From positions 930,001-994,000 of the forward strand of contig NW_026944391.1 in the NCBI RefSeq assembly GCF_033439725.1: 64,000 nucleotides of DNA, given 5' to 3'. Position 1 is the first letter of the stretch, and each line of letters starts with the position of its first letter. A program made the position numbers and the translations under genes. The stretch comes from Neurospora tetraspora (lineage: Eukaryota > Ascomycota > Sordariomycetes > Sordariales > Sordariaceae). The notes under the pieces are model-generated. The model searched no databases. It was not told the DNA's origin and saw only the letters and a program-made list of their open reading frames with translations. Below are positions 25,342-37,777 of this stretch, in pieces.

Positions 25342-27057
25342 ATGGGTATCATGACCGATCATCAGGCGACCCTAGCACATCCTGAGAGCTTCTCCAGAAC
25401 GAGAAAGGTGACCACGAGTCTACCACCTTTTACTCTACCTGCTCTAGATATACCAAGTACGCGAAACCCTTATCGTGCTTTTCCCGTTCTGGGCAGCCCG
25501 AGTGACAGTGCTTTTGGGGATCACAACCGGCAGCGGTGGACTACCACTGCCCCCAAGGCAGCAGGTCTCACTTCGCCCTCCCCTTATCCTCCCCCTCTTA
25601 CCCATTCCATTCCTCAGCCCTCCACAACTAGTCAAACCACAACCAGCACAACCATCACCACAAACAACAGTAATCTGACAACCACCTCAGGATCAGAGAT
25701 AGCAGCTGAAGGGCTCAATCTATCATCGGGCATTAACAGCAGCGGGTCGCAATCCTCCCAGCAGCCCGGATCATCCCTTTACTACTCTAGTCAACTCACA
25801 GGATCGTGGCCAACGCCGGGAAGCTCATCGCTATCCGCGTACACGTACTTGAGTCCAGATTCCAACCCTGGGTCAGGATCGCTCACCCAAACCTCTTATA
25901 CTCACCGACCACAAGCCAACTTTGGTTCTGTTCCGTCATCTGTGACGAACTATTCAGGGGGCCGTACCACCTCTACGTCGACCAACGCGGAAACCGTGCC
26001 AGTTTCATCGTCTTACCAGGAACAGCATTCGTTTCCGACATCAGTAGGATCGTCGGGAGGACCTCTGGGATCATCGCACCCTTCACAAGCGTCAGGTCCT
26101 ACCCAACCAATGCTGAACTCACAGAACCCGGCGGTAACCCAACCGCCAACGGCGGGGCACGGCTCTTCGTTGCCCTCTCTTGACTTTGGCAACTTCAGGA
26201 CATCTTCGTCCCAGAACAGCTACTATCCGTCTGCGACCCAACAACCACAAAGCTCTACCCAAAGTAGTTACTACGCATCACCGTCGACACCACAGCAAGG
26301 CTCATATCCTGGTTTCCAAGGGGCACCACCATCGCAATTATCCCCGACAGGTTACTCACCGTCGACATCCCAAGGGAATGCGTCACGCGGACTGGGATCG
26401 ATATCGAGCAGCGGCAGCAGCGCATCCGGGCTACAGTACGTGACGGGCAGCAGACCTCAGCAATATGGTCTCCAGTCTCATCATCACTACTCGCTCAACG
26501 GGCACGGACACGGTCCCGTGCTGAGCAACATGCACCAGCCCGGCACACCGTTGGCCATGGTGGGCATGTCAGGCATTCATTATGGCACCCACCATCCGAT
26601 GCCTCAGTACCATCGGTATGGAGCTGGCCACGACCAACTGGGACCTCGTCAAGGGGACCGACCATACAAGTGTGATCAGTGCACACAGGGCTTCAACAGG
26701 AATCACGACTTGAAGCGCCACAAGAGGATACATTTGGCTACGAAGCCATATCCTTGTGGCAACTGTGAGAAATCTTTCTCGAGGAAGGATGCGTTGAAGG
26801 TAGGTTGCCTAATTCCCCCTGTGACTACCACGAGCGAAATGCTAACGTTCCCTTTGCGCCACGTCCAGCGTCACAGACTAGTCAAGGGTTGTGGAAAGAA
26901 TGATCAGGTCAACGGAAACAACACCAAGCCGGGAGGAACGACGACAGGAACGGCGGCGGACAACAACACACGGCCACCGGGCGATTACTCGGTAAAGATG
27001 GAACGCATCGACGAAAATGCGAGTGATGACGGAGCAGTGGCGCGATTGGCAGCGTAA
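25342..27057 (+). CDS. C2H2 zinc-finger transcription factor, FlbC-like fingers
   Basis: Predicted nuclear DNA-binding regulator of 548 residues when spliced (exons 25342-26799 and 26869-27057). Residues 1-430 are low-complexity and rich in Ser, Gln, Thr, Pro and Gly, as in activation domains. The fingers are near the C-terminus: finger 1 has C444, C447, H460 and H464; finger 2 has C472, C475, H488 and C494, so it is C2HC. The words FNRNHDLKRHKRIH and SFSRKDALKRH resemble, from memory, the developmental regulator FlbC of aspergilli; the match is not verified. The 69-nt intron has a GTAGGT donor, GCTAAC branch and CCAG acceptor. It has no stop and a length divisible by three, so a retained form would read through as 571 residues with finger 2 broken. 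A second ATG lies at codon 4. Confidence 0.88.
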   Translation: MGIMTDHQATLAHPESFSRTRKVTTSLPPFTLPALDIPSTRNPYRAFPVLGSPSDSAFGDHNRQRWTTTAPKAAGLTSPSPYPPPLTHSIPQPSTTSQTTTSTTITTNNSNLTTTSGSEIAAEGLNLSSGINSSGSQSSQQPGSSLYYSSQLTGSWPTPGSSSLSAYTYLSPDSNPGSGSLTQTSYTHRPQANFGSVPSSVTNYSGGRTTSTSTNAETVPVSSSYQEQHSFPTSVGSSGGPLGSSHPSQASGPTQPMLNSQNPAVTQPPTAGHGSSLPSLDFGNFRTSSSQNSYYPSATQQPQSSTQSSYYASPSTPQQGSYPGFQGAPPSQLSPTGYSPSTSQGNASRGLGSISSSGSSASGLQYVTGSRPQQYGLQSHHHYSLNGHGHGPVLSNMHQPGTPLAMVGMSGIHYGTHHPMPQYHRYGAGHDQLGPRQGDRPYKCDQCTQGFNRNHDLKRHKRIHLATKPYPCGNCEKSFSRKDALKVGCLIPPVTTTSEMLTFPLRHVQRHRLVKGCGKNDQVNGNNTKPGGTTTGTAADNNTRPPGDYSVKMERIDENASDDGAVARLAA

Positions 27058-30000
27058 AAGGAGGACCACTTCGAATTGGGCTCGAAATTTCGCCTTGTTT
27101 CTGGCTTTCGTTGACGTTTTCTCTTCTCATGTGTGCTCTTTTTACGGACCAATACTAGCGAATGGAACGGGACTTTGGATATAACGGCGGTACATCTATC
27201 AATCGGACATGGACGGGATAAATCGGGCGCTTGGACGGCTACGCTTTTTTCCATAACCTTCTTGTTGATGGATTTTCATGCAGGCTTTTTTTTTTTGGAG
27301 GGCTGGTTTTTTCGCGGTTTCTCTGGATATGGAACGGACACATCAGGCGTAAAATAAAGAGGAGGGAATGGACCCGGTGCACTTTGAGCAAAGAGAGCCT
27401 TGCAATTTGAACTTGCAGCTCCATCACAACATAACGGCTTCTTAGAGTCTGTTTTGCATTGCGTTTGCTGTTTTTATTTTCTTCCCAATAGGTTGAAAGG
27501 CTTTTGAACGGATTGATTTTGCGACAAGACATTGTCGAGGACAAGACTTTGAGGGGGCGGCAAAGAAAAGGGGTGGTGTCAAATACGAACGGGAGGTTGA
27601 ACTTGACAAGGAGTGCGTTTTGTGTGTATCTGTATAATTAACACCGAACCCTCTGTGGGTGGTGATTGATTTTTATATACCCTACTGTTTTTCACTTCGC
27701 AAAACTCGGCCGAGTTGGAGCTCGCAAAGCAAAAGATGGTGGTTGAGTCGGTTCACACCTGAACAACATATTACAATGTAGATCCCGAGTGTGCACTTCA
27801 GTTCCTTGGTGAGAAAGTGGTGTGTTGCCGTTGCTGTTCCTGACGGTTGAGTACCCTATTCTAAACCTGATTTACACTACACTACCAACCCACTCACCGT
27901 ATCAGAACACCTAATTAAATACCAGTTTTCAAGCCTTATTGACTTCAGTTACCTTTCACACTTTGATCTCGCAAGCTTTCATGTATTCTGATGCTAAAAG
28001 CGCTTCTTAACGCCAGCTAGCCTGCCTTTCCGACACGAACTGGTATGTCACATGCTTTTTCGATCACCTTCTCGGTCGGTCCTTAAGGAGCAAAAATACT
28101 CTTTGCAACAACATCCACGGCACAAAGCATAGCGTAACGATAAAGTCAGACTGTGACTAACAAACGTCGGTGCCGTAGAAAGATCTAGGACGAAAGAAAG
28201 AGGGTTGGAAGAAGCCCGGGTGCTTTACGGGATAGATAGACACTGCCCTTTCACCATGTCGGTGGTACTTCCAAGCCTACTTCCTTCCTTCCCCACAATG
28301 AGATGACGGGACGGGAGCTGGAGCGCTGAGCGCATGCGAGCCTGACCTGACGCGGACTGACAATGGAAGGGGCAACCTAGCAAGGGAGGGAGAGAGGGAG
28401 CAATGGAAAGATCATCAATAGAAAGAATATATAACAAGCCCGAATTTGCAACCTTGCTCCGGAAAAGTCATGGAAAGAGGAATGGAAAGAGCAATGGAGA
28501 CAGCGAACGGCCTACCTAGCCTACCTCACCTATGTACCTACAAGCTCTCACAATAGTATCAATCAGCAGATGGTAGATGGAAGCCCAAGGACGATGTTAT
28601 CTTACATAGCACTATTCTACCAACGCAGCATCCTACAATTACTAGCGGTCCCGAGAGCATACGATTCCAGGAACAGACGGTTCCATTACCATAAGACTTT
28701 TGTCAGCGAGCGTCTGGCACCCAGTCTTGAGCCACTCCAGTGGGATGGAACATAGCTAGCTAGTGTAGAGCCACAGCCGCACTCGCTACCACTCTTTGAC
28801 ACAGCGCAGATCAGACCCTATCGACTGAGTCTTTATTTACTGGTTCGAGCCCAGTTCCCCCCCTGTGGCGATAGGTAGGGCCTCTCTCGGCGGGAGCGGT
28901 AGCGGCGGCCATGCCGTCCAGTCGCCCAATCTTTCAGGTTCCAGGCTCACGGGTCTCGGTTCTGGATCTTAGCTCCAGAAGGGCACACATAACCAGAGAC
29001 TGATCTGGTTCATGAGATTGTCAAACTAACTATAAAGTGACCGATTGGTTCCCCGGCGGTCCCGATCGAGTGGTCTAGATGTCAGAGACACTCGATATCT
29101 GTTCGAACTAGAAAGGCTGTATGATTTGACGCCGATTGCTATCGCTGTTTTGATGAGAACAAAAAGATCGAAGAACTTGAGATAAGTGGGAAGGCAAAAG
29201 GAAAACGGGAAGAAAGCCGTTAGTGTTCAGCTAGCCACTTACCGCTTGTGCCTGCACTGTCAGACCGTTCGACCGTTCCACTCACAAAGTCTGCGAACCA
29301 ACGAACCCCACGAAAAAGAAAGAAATATTAGTTGGAACTTCCAGCTGTTAGTACTTGCATTACCGCTCATCAAAGGTTTCTTTTGTCGCGTTTGAGTGGT
29401 GCAAGTACGATCGGAGCCAAGAGCTAGCTGGCACTCGGGGGAATTTTGCTCTAAATGACCCAGGATCTTCCGCGAAGCAAAGCTGAAGAACGGGGAAGAG
29501 AAATTGAATGATAGACCAGATATGAACGATAGCTGGTGGGAGGAGCAGCTATCGCAGCTATGCCACCGTTAGGCCGTCGTTCGTTAGCAGCGCGCCCGCC
29601 ACACTTCTCCCTCTCTCGATTGCGTCCGCCACGCACAACGGGGTTTTCGGCGGTTGTGGCTTTTATTGCCCCGAGCACTGGCTTTCTTTCCTTTAATAAC
29701 GTTACTAGGCGAATACTTTCTCAGATGTGTTGGTGAGATTATCCAGTCCTGTGAGCTTTTTGGTCATATGTTTTCGGTACTCACATTCTTCTAGTCCCCA
29801 GCCTGATGAGCAAGTGCTGACAAACGATTGGAACGGCAAGTATTTAGTCGCAAAGTGCAAGTCTCAACGGAACACACGAGCCTCAACTCGCAAAGATGTC
29901 TCCAAGTTCCTCCGTACGCTGCAGCCTGGGAGTATTGCGCCTTGGCCTTGGTCCACAACGAAGGGGCTGTCCTACCCCTACTCCATGGTGAGACGGCATG

Positions 30001-33000
30001 GCGATAGAACACTATCATCATCACTAGACGTAGGAACAGCAAAGGATACGAGAAGGAGTGGTAATAGATACTTAAGAATCTTGAAAATAAACAAAAGCAG
30101 TACATTGAGGCTTCATGGTGATCATCCTGAGATAGTTTCCCGGTCTTCGTTTGGAACACACAGTCAATCAAATGCTTGGACTCCGCTTAGAGCTGTTCAT
30201 TCTAGAAGCCGTATCAAATACCAAACACCGAAACTCGCAACTGATCGATTTCTGATGTCTGGAGAATTCTCAGCGATCACTAGACCGCCTGTTATGAATA
30301 CACTCTAGTTTCACAGCTGATAGCCGAGTATTGAAGACCGAGCATCTCGATTTTCGTACCACACACCCAATAATGTTTCTTTAACCTGTTGGGAATCTAA
30401 CAACCGGAAAGGAGAGCCATCAGTCCTGTGGGTTTTTGCATCCCATGCTCATGCCACTCTGTCTTCACTGCTCGATAAGCAAGCAAGCAGCATCCCCACA
30501 CGACGTGAACAATGAATAGATAGTAATGTCCACTTGGAATGGGTGACTGTCGTCAACAAAGTTCCTATCCCTTGAGGTTGAAAGCAAGGGATCAGGTTTG
30601 GCCATTGCAATCCTCAATCAGACTCAAGTCACAAAGTGACATGGATGGGCCGGTCTGAATAAGGGGAAGTGAAGCTGGCAGCCCGAACAGTGAAGATCAA
30701 TCAAACTCCCGGTTTTCGCACCTTGACCAAGTCTTCTTACCATTCCCCCACGAAGATCCTGCAAGAAGATGGAGCAACCCCCTTTTCCCAGATGACCTCG
30801 CCCCGGTTTGAAGACCCGGTGACGCTTGACCGGGCTGGAAGGATGTCGGAATGTTGTGAATGGTCCCAGAAATATCCCATCGTAGGTACTGTGTATGCAC
30901 AGAAGTGCATCACGCATACAACAAACACCCATTCACGATCCTTGCAAGGATCAAGAAAACTTGGGATTGGTTGCGCACTTGCATACGTTGAGTTCTGCTT
31001 AAGAAATGTGGGTTTCGTCTGTCTAGAACAGACATACAGCGGCGCCTAACAACTTTGACCACACTAGGAAAGTTAGTCAGCCTTGACAGTTGTTTCCCTG
31101 TTAGTGTAACCTATTCGAATGCCGGTGTAATATTCTTATGGCAGGCAGGTCCAGCTTCTGCACTTCTTGATGACTACCTCAGGTAATCACACTGTCGGAC
31201 AAGACACTCGTCAAGACTCGAAGGGATAATGCTAACATTGCGGCTGAAGCGAATCGATGAGTTTGTGATTCGTGAGGCTCAGCGACAGTCCATGATATTG
31301 CATGAAGACGACGGGTGGTGAGCACGAAGCAGGGAAGCCGTCCCGTTTATTGATCGGCTATGTCACTCCCGGCATGGGATGTGTAAGAAACCACCCAGAA
31401 AAAGGAAGGCAGCCTATGAAACCAAGATTGTGTTACCCAAGAACCCTCGATGAGATGGTTTTGGGAAGACTCTGACCATTCAAGAGCACGGTATGTCTTG
31501 ATATGACGGACAAAAGTCCCAACACCTGCAGTTCTTCTCCCCACGATAGAAATGCAAGCGATTCCGCTTGGGGAGGACTCTGAGCCGCTAACACTAACCA
31601 GTGGCAAGCAGAATCCAGAAAGAGGGGATGAAAGGTCATGGCTTGGCCCGGGGCAGCAATGCCGGTAAGCAGGGTTCAGGAATTTGGTTCGCGGTGGAGG
31701 GCGGCAAGCCGTGGCGCTCTGCGACTTGCATTTCAGCCCGCCCAGATCAGGAAGTGATGGCAACCGTTCTCAGTCCAAACATCAAAAAGTGTGGGTGTCC
31801 GGCGGGTCATTGTCAATGTTCGGGTGTTGAAGGCACGCGGGTGGCTACCGGCCATCTCCGTTTCATGGCCCAAAAGAAATCGGAGAGTCCACAAAGGGGC
31901 GATTGCAATGAATCGACCTTCTTCTGTCCGTCACCATCACTTGATGGAAGCTGTTATCCTCACGCCCCCGTCAGCAGACCTATTGTTGATTGGGCTGACC
32001 AATGTACATGGCAACTCGTTCGTCACTCTCCTTCGCACGGTGTGTCTAGAGGTCACACATTTCGACAATTTGCTCCCCTTCCCCTCTTTGTAGTCACTCT
32101 CGCCGCTCTCGAGCGTCTCGGGTTCGCATGTCTTGTTTTCGCTTCGGTCCTCGACATGCCCCTGCGTCCATGTGTAGGTCGCTACCCGAAGGTGAAGATA
32201 TATCGTCAGATAACTGGACTGTGTGCGATCTTGAGTATTGCTTTTCTGGACGGCGAGTGTGGAAAAAGAGCCAAAACCATTGGCACAAAGGCTCAGTGCA
32301 CCCATAACTGCTCATTTCACGCAGTGAAGGCTTGCAGATTGGCTGAGGAGACCGGCCGCCCATCTAACTGCCGCTGAAGAGTGTTGAACCGGCGGGCTTG
32401 CGGACTTGTGAAGCGTCCATGCTGCCAATGGAAACTGAATGCCCCCCCATGGGGCTTTCAGGATGAATCGAGTACGCTGCTAACGCCCCTTCTCGAATAT
32501 GTGTGGTGTGGGAGGTATGGTAAGCAGGAAATGTCGTGATTATGGCTGCCATGTCTTGCCAAGCTATCCGGAGTGGGAAACGAGGACGGATAACGGTGCC
32601 TTGGACGGACTTGTTTCCGTTTGGCGAGCGAGCTTCGGCGAGAGCAAATGCGATGTAACCCCCCATTCTTTCAATCATCGCCTAACTTTGGGCCTTCGTC
32701 TTCCGTTCACCAGCCATTCCTGCTCAACCACCGTTTTCGGCGCACGAGTCCATCTGGATATGGCGGGTGGCTTCCTGATATGGCGGGACCATAGGCGGTT
32801 TAGCAGTTCTCTGCATGCTGTGGCTTTGACAAGAGCATATCCAGATCTCAGTGTTAAGACCGCCGCATAACGCCCTCCCGGGTTTTGTGGCTTATTTATG
32901 CAGATCTCCCGAAGACACTCCCATAGGTTTGCTGATACCACGTCGGTTGGTCGGTGGTCAAGATAAAATATCATTCATCGGATATGTGTGCGTTATGTGA

Positions 33001-35027
33001 ACGACAATTTGTTGGAGAATGGAACCCAAGGAGGAGAAAGCACTTGCCCGGATGCTGTTGCTGGAGTGTAAGTCAGCAACTCTGACATCGGACTCAAGTA
33101 TAAAGTGCGGTTTGATGACTAACAAAGTTGCGAACAGTCGCACAGGCTGGCATGGCTCTGGCTCCCCGGCGAGAGAAAATGCAACGTCTCCGAGAAACTT
33201 TGTCCCAGGGTTTGGCTCTGATGAGTGTCGCAGATTTGGCCATTGCTGCCGGAGCCCTGCGTCTTGACCAGGGAGAGCAGTCAAGGCTTGAGTGCAGCCT
33301 GGTGAACTAGGACCAAGCACAATGCGAACGCGCCGTTGTGACGGAGATCGGTTGGCTGCATCGAGAAGGAATAAAATTCGCTGGCAGTGGTGATGTTGGT
33401 ATCAAAGGTAACACATGGAGGCCGGATGTCCTGGAGAAGCTCTGGCCAGGTAAGTTGTGCAACGGCAGCCGATTGTGGTATCTCAACACAGGCGGTTGCG
33501 GAGGTTGGATTTGCCCGACGTTGATTTAGACTCTGTCGATGGTGTCTCGCGGCTGTGATCCGTCCCACTGGGACATCGGGTTGGATTTGATGCACTGGCG
33601 GTTGCATTTGCGGTACCCGGAACTCCGATTGTCTGACCTTGTCACGCCTAGTCCCGTATCTTCTGCCAAGTGGTCGTCAGCGATGTGATCATCATATCCA
33701 CAGTACCAGGTACACACCGGTGTCGAAGGGCTATTTTGCCTGATATTGCCCGTACAAGACCAGACACATGAGGCTAGTCGGCGACCATTCGGGCGACCTT
33801 GCCAGAGAAGGGTTGAACAGTGCAGATCACCGGCTCGACAAGCGCGTGTCGCAGAGAGTGATAGGAACGAGGCAGATCAGGCCCCCAAAGGGTAACTGTA
33901 AGAGCACCATGGCACTTTTGCTGGAACGCCCTATGGTGCAGTAGCTGCAGCGGCTGCGAGCCCGAGAGACGACGAGGTGCGTGGACATCGCGAGGGGTCG
34001 GCAGGGCACGGTTCGGACGCAATGTTTCGGGCGCGTTGTTATTTGGTCGACGCGGAGGAAGTTGGCATGGATTGTGGGCAGTGAAGTTTAACAGCGCTGA
34101 TGTTGAATGTCGATGGAACCCGAGAAGTGACACGGCCATAAGGAGCAGAAGATGCCGTCACCCCGCCCGTAACTATCGTTCCTGCCTTTCATTGATAACA
34201 GTCTCCTTCCTCCTCCACCTCTTTCTTTCCTTCGTTTCTTTCTTCTTTCTTCCTTCCTTCCCTAGTTGATATTCTGGGCCGAGTGGTGCGATCACAAGTT
34301 CTCGCCCGCGTCACATGAAACTTCTTTGAGCAGTACAAAGGGAAGCTGCCGGTACAGGTCGAATTGCTGTGCTTTGCGGGATTGTAGATGATGTTTCGGG
34401 GAGAAGTTGATATTTGGGCAAAGAGTGTTGGGTTTGTTGCAAGCAGAAGTCGGTGTTTGATATCACGGATAACAAGAGATGCAAACAGGCACGGAAAGAG
34501 CAAAATAGGTAATGGGCCGGCCCTTGCGTGCAAGTGTTTGGGATTTACCCTACACCGAGTACCTGTACGTTGGCGGCGGGTTCCGCTTTCTCTTAGTGCT
34601 GAGTACTCAGGTGTTCTATGCTAACAGGTACTAACTGACTACTAGGGTTTTTAGGTGTAGCTCTGTTAGTATATTGACTGAAGAGACATAAAAGCAACCA
34701 AGCACATGGCAGGGTTACACTCCACTTGCCAATCCTCCAACGTGCCGCTCAAGGTGAGCATGTTTCTCTGACACGATCGGACGAAGCACGAACTGCTCAA
34801 TCGTGCAAAAGGGGCGACTGCTCCGGTCTTTCGAACTCTGCACAGCCTCTTCTTCTCCTTCTCGTCACTCGTTCAGTTGTTTGGCCCCAACCAAGGAAAG
34901 ACGCGATCGAAGCCAGCAAGAATCAGAGCTGTCGCACACTCACTCATCTTCCCGCTGCAATTCCCACCGCCAGTCTTGCCGAACACCATTTCGACGACAA
35001 AAGACCTCAATATCAAAATCCATCAAA
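27058..35027. other. Regulator 3' flank and 8-kb region before the copper transporter
   Basis: No gene that I can support. The first 600 bases are probably the 3' UTR of the regulator. A frame of 258 codons without stops (31601-32377) begins with GTG, has no recognised motif, and is about the longest expected by chance at this base composition. tRNA-like words at 28839-28855 and 29071-29110 do not fold into a complete tRNA. A polypyrimidine patch lies at about 34200-34262. Confidence 0.45.
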
Positions 35028-35652
35028 ATGAGCCACACACACGATATGGACATGGACATGGGCTCCGGCACAAGTTCCGGCGCCAGCGGGCACGGCATGA
35101 TGGCCGTCTTCCAAAACTCGATGGCCACATCCCTCTACTCGGAAGCCTGGACGCCCAAGACAACCGGCACCTACGCAGCCACGTGCATCTTCCTCATTGT
35201 CTTCTCCGCCATCTTCCGCGGTCTGTTGGCCCTTCGCAACTGGCAGGAGAACAGATGGATCGACGCCGAGATGAAGCGCCGCTACGTCGTTGTTGCCGGA
35301 CGAGGAACGCTGGCCGAAAGGGTCAGCAATGATTCACTGGCGAAGCCCATGGTGCTGAGCGGCAACGGCGTCGAGGAGAACGTCACGGTCGTTCAGAGGC
35401 ATGGAGCGGAAGGGCGCCCGTTCAGGTTGAGCGTAGATCCGATTCGTGCGGTGCTTGATACGGTTATTGCTGGGGTCGGTTATCTTCTGTGAGTTTTGCC
35501 CGAATTCTCCATGTCCTAAACTTTACTGATATGGTGTCTCCAGCATGTTGGCGGTCATGACCATGAATGTCGGATACTTCATCTCGGTGCTCGGCGGGGT
35601 CTTCATCGGCAGTCTTCTATGCGGCCGCTACGCGACACAGACGGGTCACTAA
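35028..35652 (+). CDS. Ctr-family copper transporter
   Basis: Predicted copper(I) uptake protein of 189 residues with three membrane segments, working as a trimer in the plasma or vacuolar membrane. Exons are 35028-35488 and 35544-35652 (GTGAGT donor, TCCAG acceptor). The N-terminus is rich in His and Met with the MxM-type motif MDMDMG, the extracellular copper-catching element. Membrane segment 1 is about residues 45-65. A basic cytosolic loop follows. Segment 2 carries the pore motif MLAVM (MxxxM) at about 155-159. Segment 3 carries GVFIG (GxxxG), which packs the trimer. No C-terminal Cys/His cluster is present; the protein ends in TGH. The intron falls just before the MxxxM motif. The family is secure; which of the several fungal Ctr paralogues this is cannot be told. 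Confidence 0.93.
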
Positions 35653-36770
35653 CGTGGCCTGTCGATATGAATTTCTGGTTTTTTTCTTGTTTTTTTTTGG
35701 GCATGGGAGTTTAGCATTTGATCGGCATTTCATCGGTTTGCGGTTGTCTATTTTCTATGGAGTTCGGAGGGGGGTAATCTGGTCAGAATTGGAGGTCATG
35801 AAAACGGTTTGGCATAGCTCGTGGAAACACGGTCAACAGGACGACAACTGCCTAGAACTAATCACAGGAGTCATAATAGGCATCAACACGATCGCCAGCG
35901 CTCATTGTCCATCACTCTCAAAGGTTCTTGGAGTCGTCAACAAAGGAAGCTTTCTGATAGTGCTGCGGCCATGGCAGGTACCTGTACTTTTGACAGCGCT
36001 AGCATGGGTGCCATGCATACAAAATCTGCTCAAATCAACTCAACCTTGATGGTCGGTCAGTGGCTGGATCCCCACCCCTGCTCCACCCGCCGACCGTGAC
36101 CCCACTTGGCGTAGGTAATGATTTGGAATCCTCCGCTCCTTCCACGAACACCGACGACGACTTCCGGTCATGTATCCATTCCCGGCCATGCTCCGGCTCC
36201 GGCTCCGTGTCCGTGTCCGGCTTTCCCATAAATTCCCTCCTGCGCCGAGCCGGCTACAGTTATTTTGTCAAATTTTCGGCCATCATTATGCGGAAATCCG
36301 GATTCAACTCAACAAACATCACGCGATGAAACATGCATCTGGTGGTGAATTCCATCTATTATTCTTCTCCAACCTCATAAGGGAAGGTGAAAAGTCCTAA
36401 ACAGGTGCAAACTCAACCGGTTTTCCACGACTCGCCCGCAAGTCGTTTTTTCCTCTCTCCTAACGAGTGACTGACAGTACTTCAAAATGAGCGTGTTGCG
36501 CGCGTCGTTTCAGCGCTCCCCCTTTCTCGCTGCCTCAAATCCCATCCCATAAGCCCGATCCCCTCAATGACACTCCTTCCTAGGAAAACCAGGATGAAAA
36601 GGAAAACGCAGAACTCTGTGATCCTCAACTGCTTCTCTCTTAACAGGTTCGTCCCGTCAATCTGCGTGCTGCTTTGCTATGCGGGGAGCCCACGCTTTTG
36701 TGCACAAACAACCCTCTCCTACCAGCAGATCCTGTCGTATGCTTTGGCGGGAACCGTTTGGTGTGGTGGC
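35653..36770. other. Copper transporter 3' flank and convergent spacer
   Basis: About 1.1 kb between the copper transporter and the minus-strand orphan gene that converges on it. It should hold both 3' UTRs. Nothing else is evident apart from short chance frames and a CCGGCTCCG-type repeat near 36190-36225. Confidence 0.5.
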
Positions 36771-37454
36771 TCAGATGGTTCCGTTCCGGTGCAGAATGAG
36801 CGGCTGGTAGACTTCTAGGTCTTCCTCCTCCGGGTACTGCATTCTACACCTGGGTAGCTTGTAGTAGCATTGGTCGGGTTCGTATTTCTTGATGCCCTGA
36901 TTCTCAAGTCCGAGGTCCCATTTCTCGATCGCGTACAAGGCACACCTCGCCTCCCAGAGCTTGCTATCCACTCGCAGCTGCGCCCACTCTATCGGCCGCT
37001 CATACCTCTTACTGTTGGTTATCGCATCTTGTACCGCTGTTGCCACTGTGTCAAGCCGCCATCTGTCAGACATTTCTTCTAGTAGTCTTATGATGATTGA
37101 TGCATGGGGTAGGTTGTTACCTTCTTGGGCACTAGCCACGAGCTGGTCCCAAAGAGCCTGAAAGTTCTTCCCGGGCTCGTTGTTCAACTTCTTTCCTGCC
37201 TGCTCATAATAGAGTTCAAGGGCGGTGCACACTCTCCTCTTGCCGTCCATCTGGTCATATCTTTCCATTCGCCGGATAATATCCTCTGCCTCTCCCATAG
37301 TCGGTGGAATCGTTGGTTGGAAGGCGTTGGGGCTGGTCATATGCACCGGCAACTTCCACACTTGCTTGAGACCTTGCCTGGTGTCTGCCATGTACACTTC
37401 GGATATTGAAGAGAAATAGAAGCTGCTGCCATCTGGCATTCGGGGGATCGACAT
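36771..37454 (-). CDS. Orphan protein, 5' end uncertain
   Basis: I do not recognise this protein. The best-supported part is a frame of 227 residues from ATG at 37454 (MSIPRMPDGS) to a TGA at 36771-36773. It is mixed in composition, with many Trp, Tyr and charged residues (for example RPIEWAQLRVDSKLWEARC), no membrane segment and no signal peptide, and looks like a soluble protein. The same frame is open to about 37650. Its upstream part has a plausible intron at about 37483-37555 (GTATCT donor, CTCTAG acceptor), so the true start may lie further right in an exon I cannot define. An inverted-repeat element begins at 37778, just beyond, and may have displaced the original promoter or first exon. 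Confidence 0.5.
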   Translation of the reverse strand: MSIPRMPDGSSFYFSSISEVYMADTRQGLKQVWKLPVHMTSPNAFQPTIPPTMGEAEDIIRRMERYDQMDGKRRVCTALELYYEQAGKKLNNEPGKNFQALWDQLVASAQEGNNLPHASIIIRLLEEMSDRWRLDTVATAVQDAITNSKRYERPIEWAQLRVDSKLWEARCALYAIEKWDLGLENQGIKKYEPDQCYYKLPRCRMQYPEEEDLEVYQPLILHRNGTI

Positions 37455-37777
37455 GTTGGGAATGATCGTCCTGATACGGTACCTAGAGAATGGAGCAGAT
37501 GTTACTAACTGTTGCAAGTATATTCCAAGATATGAAGAAAGAATATGCGATGCGTGAGATACCAATCTCGTCGTTGTGGGAGAGGATTCACTGCCATTTA
37601 ACTTCGGAAGCCTTGCTCCAAAACGCACCTGGTACTTTGGGCCATAATCCTCTCAGTCAACCACCGGTTCTCCCATCATCACCAAGATCTCGGCACCAAG
37701 AACTCATCTCCGAGCGGCCAACGCGGCTCTCCGGCGCTGCTGCGAGCACTTGCAGCCTTGTCTGCATTGCAAGTGAA

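Noticed and set aside
28839-28855. T-arm-like hairpin (ACTGG, loop TTCGAGC, CCAGT)
   Set aside because: The arm is perfect, but no matching acceptor stem, D-arm or anticodon arm could be found at tRNA spacing.
29071-29112. A-box-like TGGTCTAGATG followed by GTTCGAAC
   Set aside because: The boxes are too close and the second matches the B box poorly; at most a tRNA fragment.
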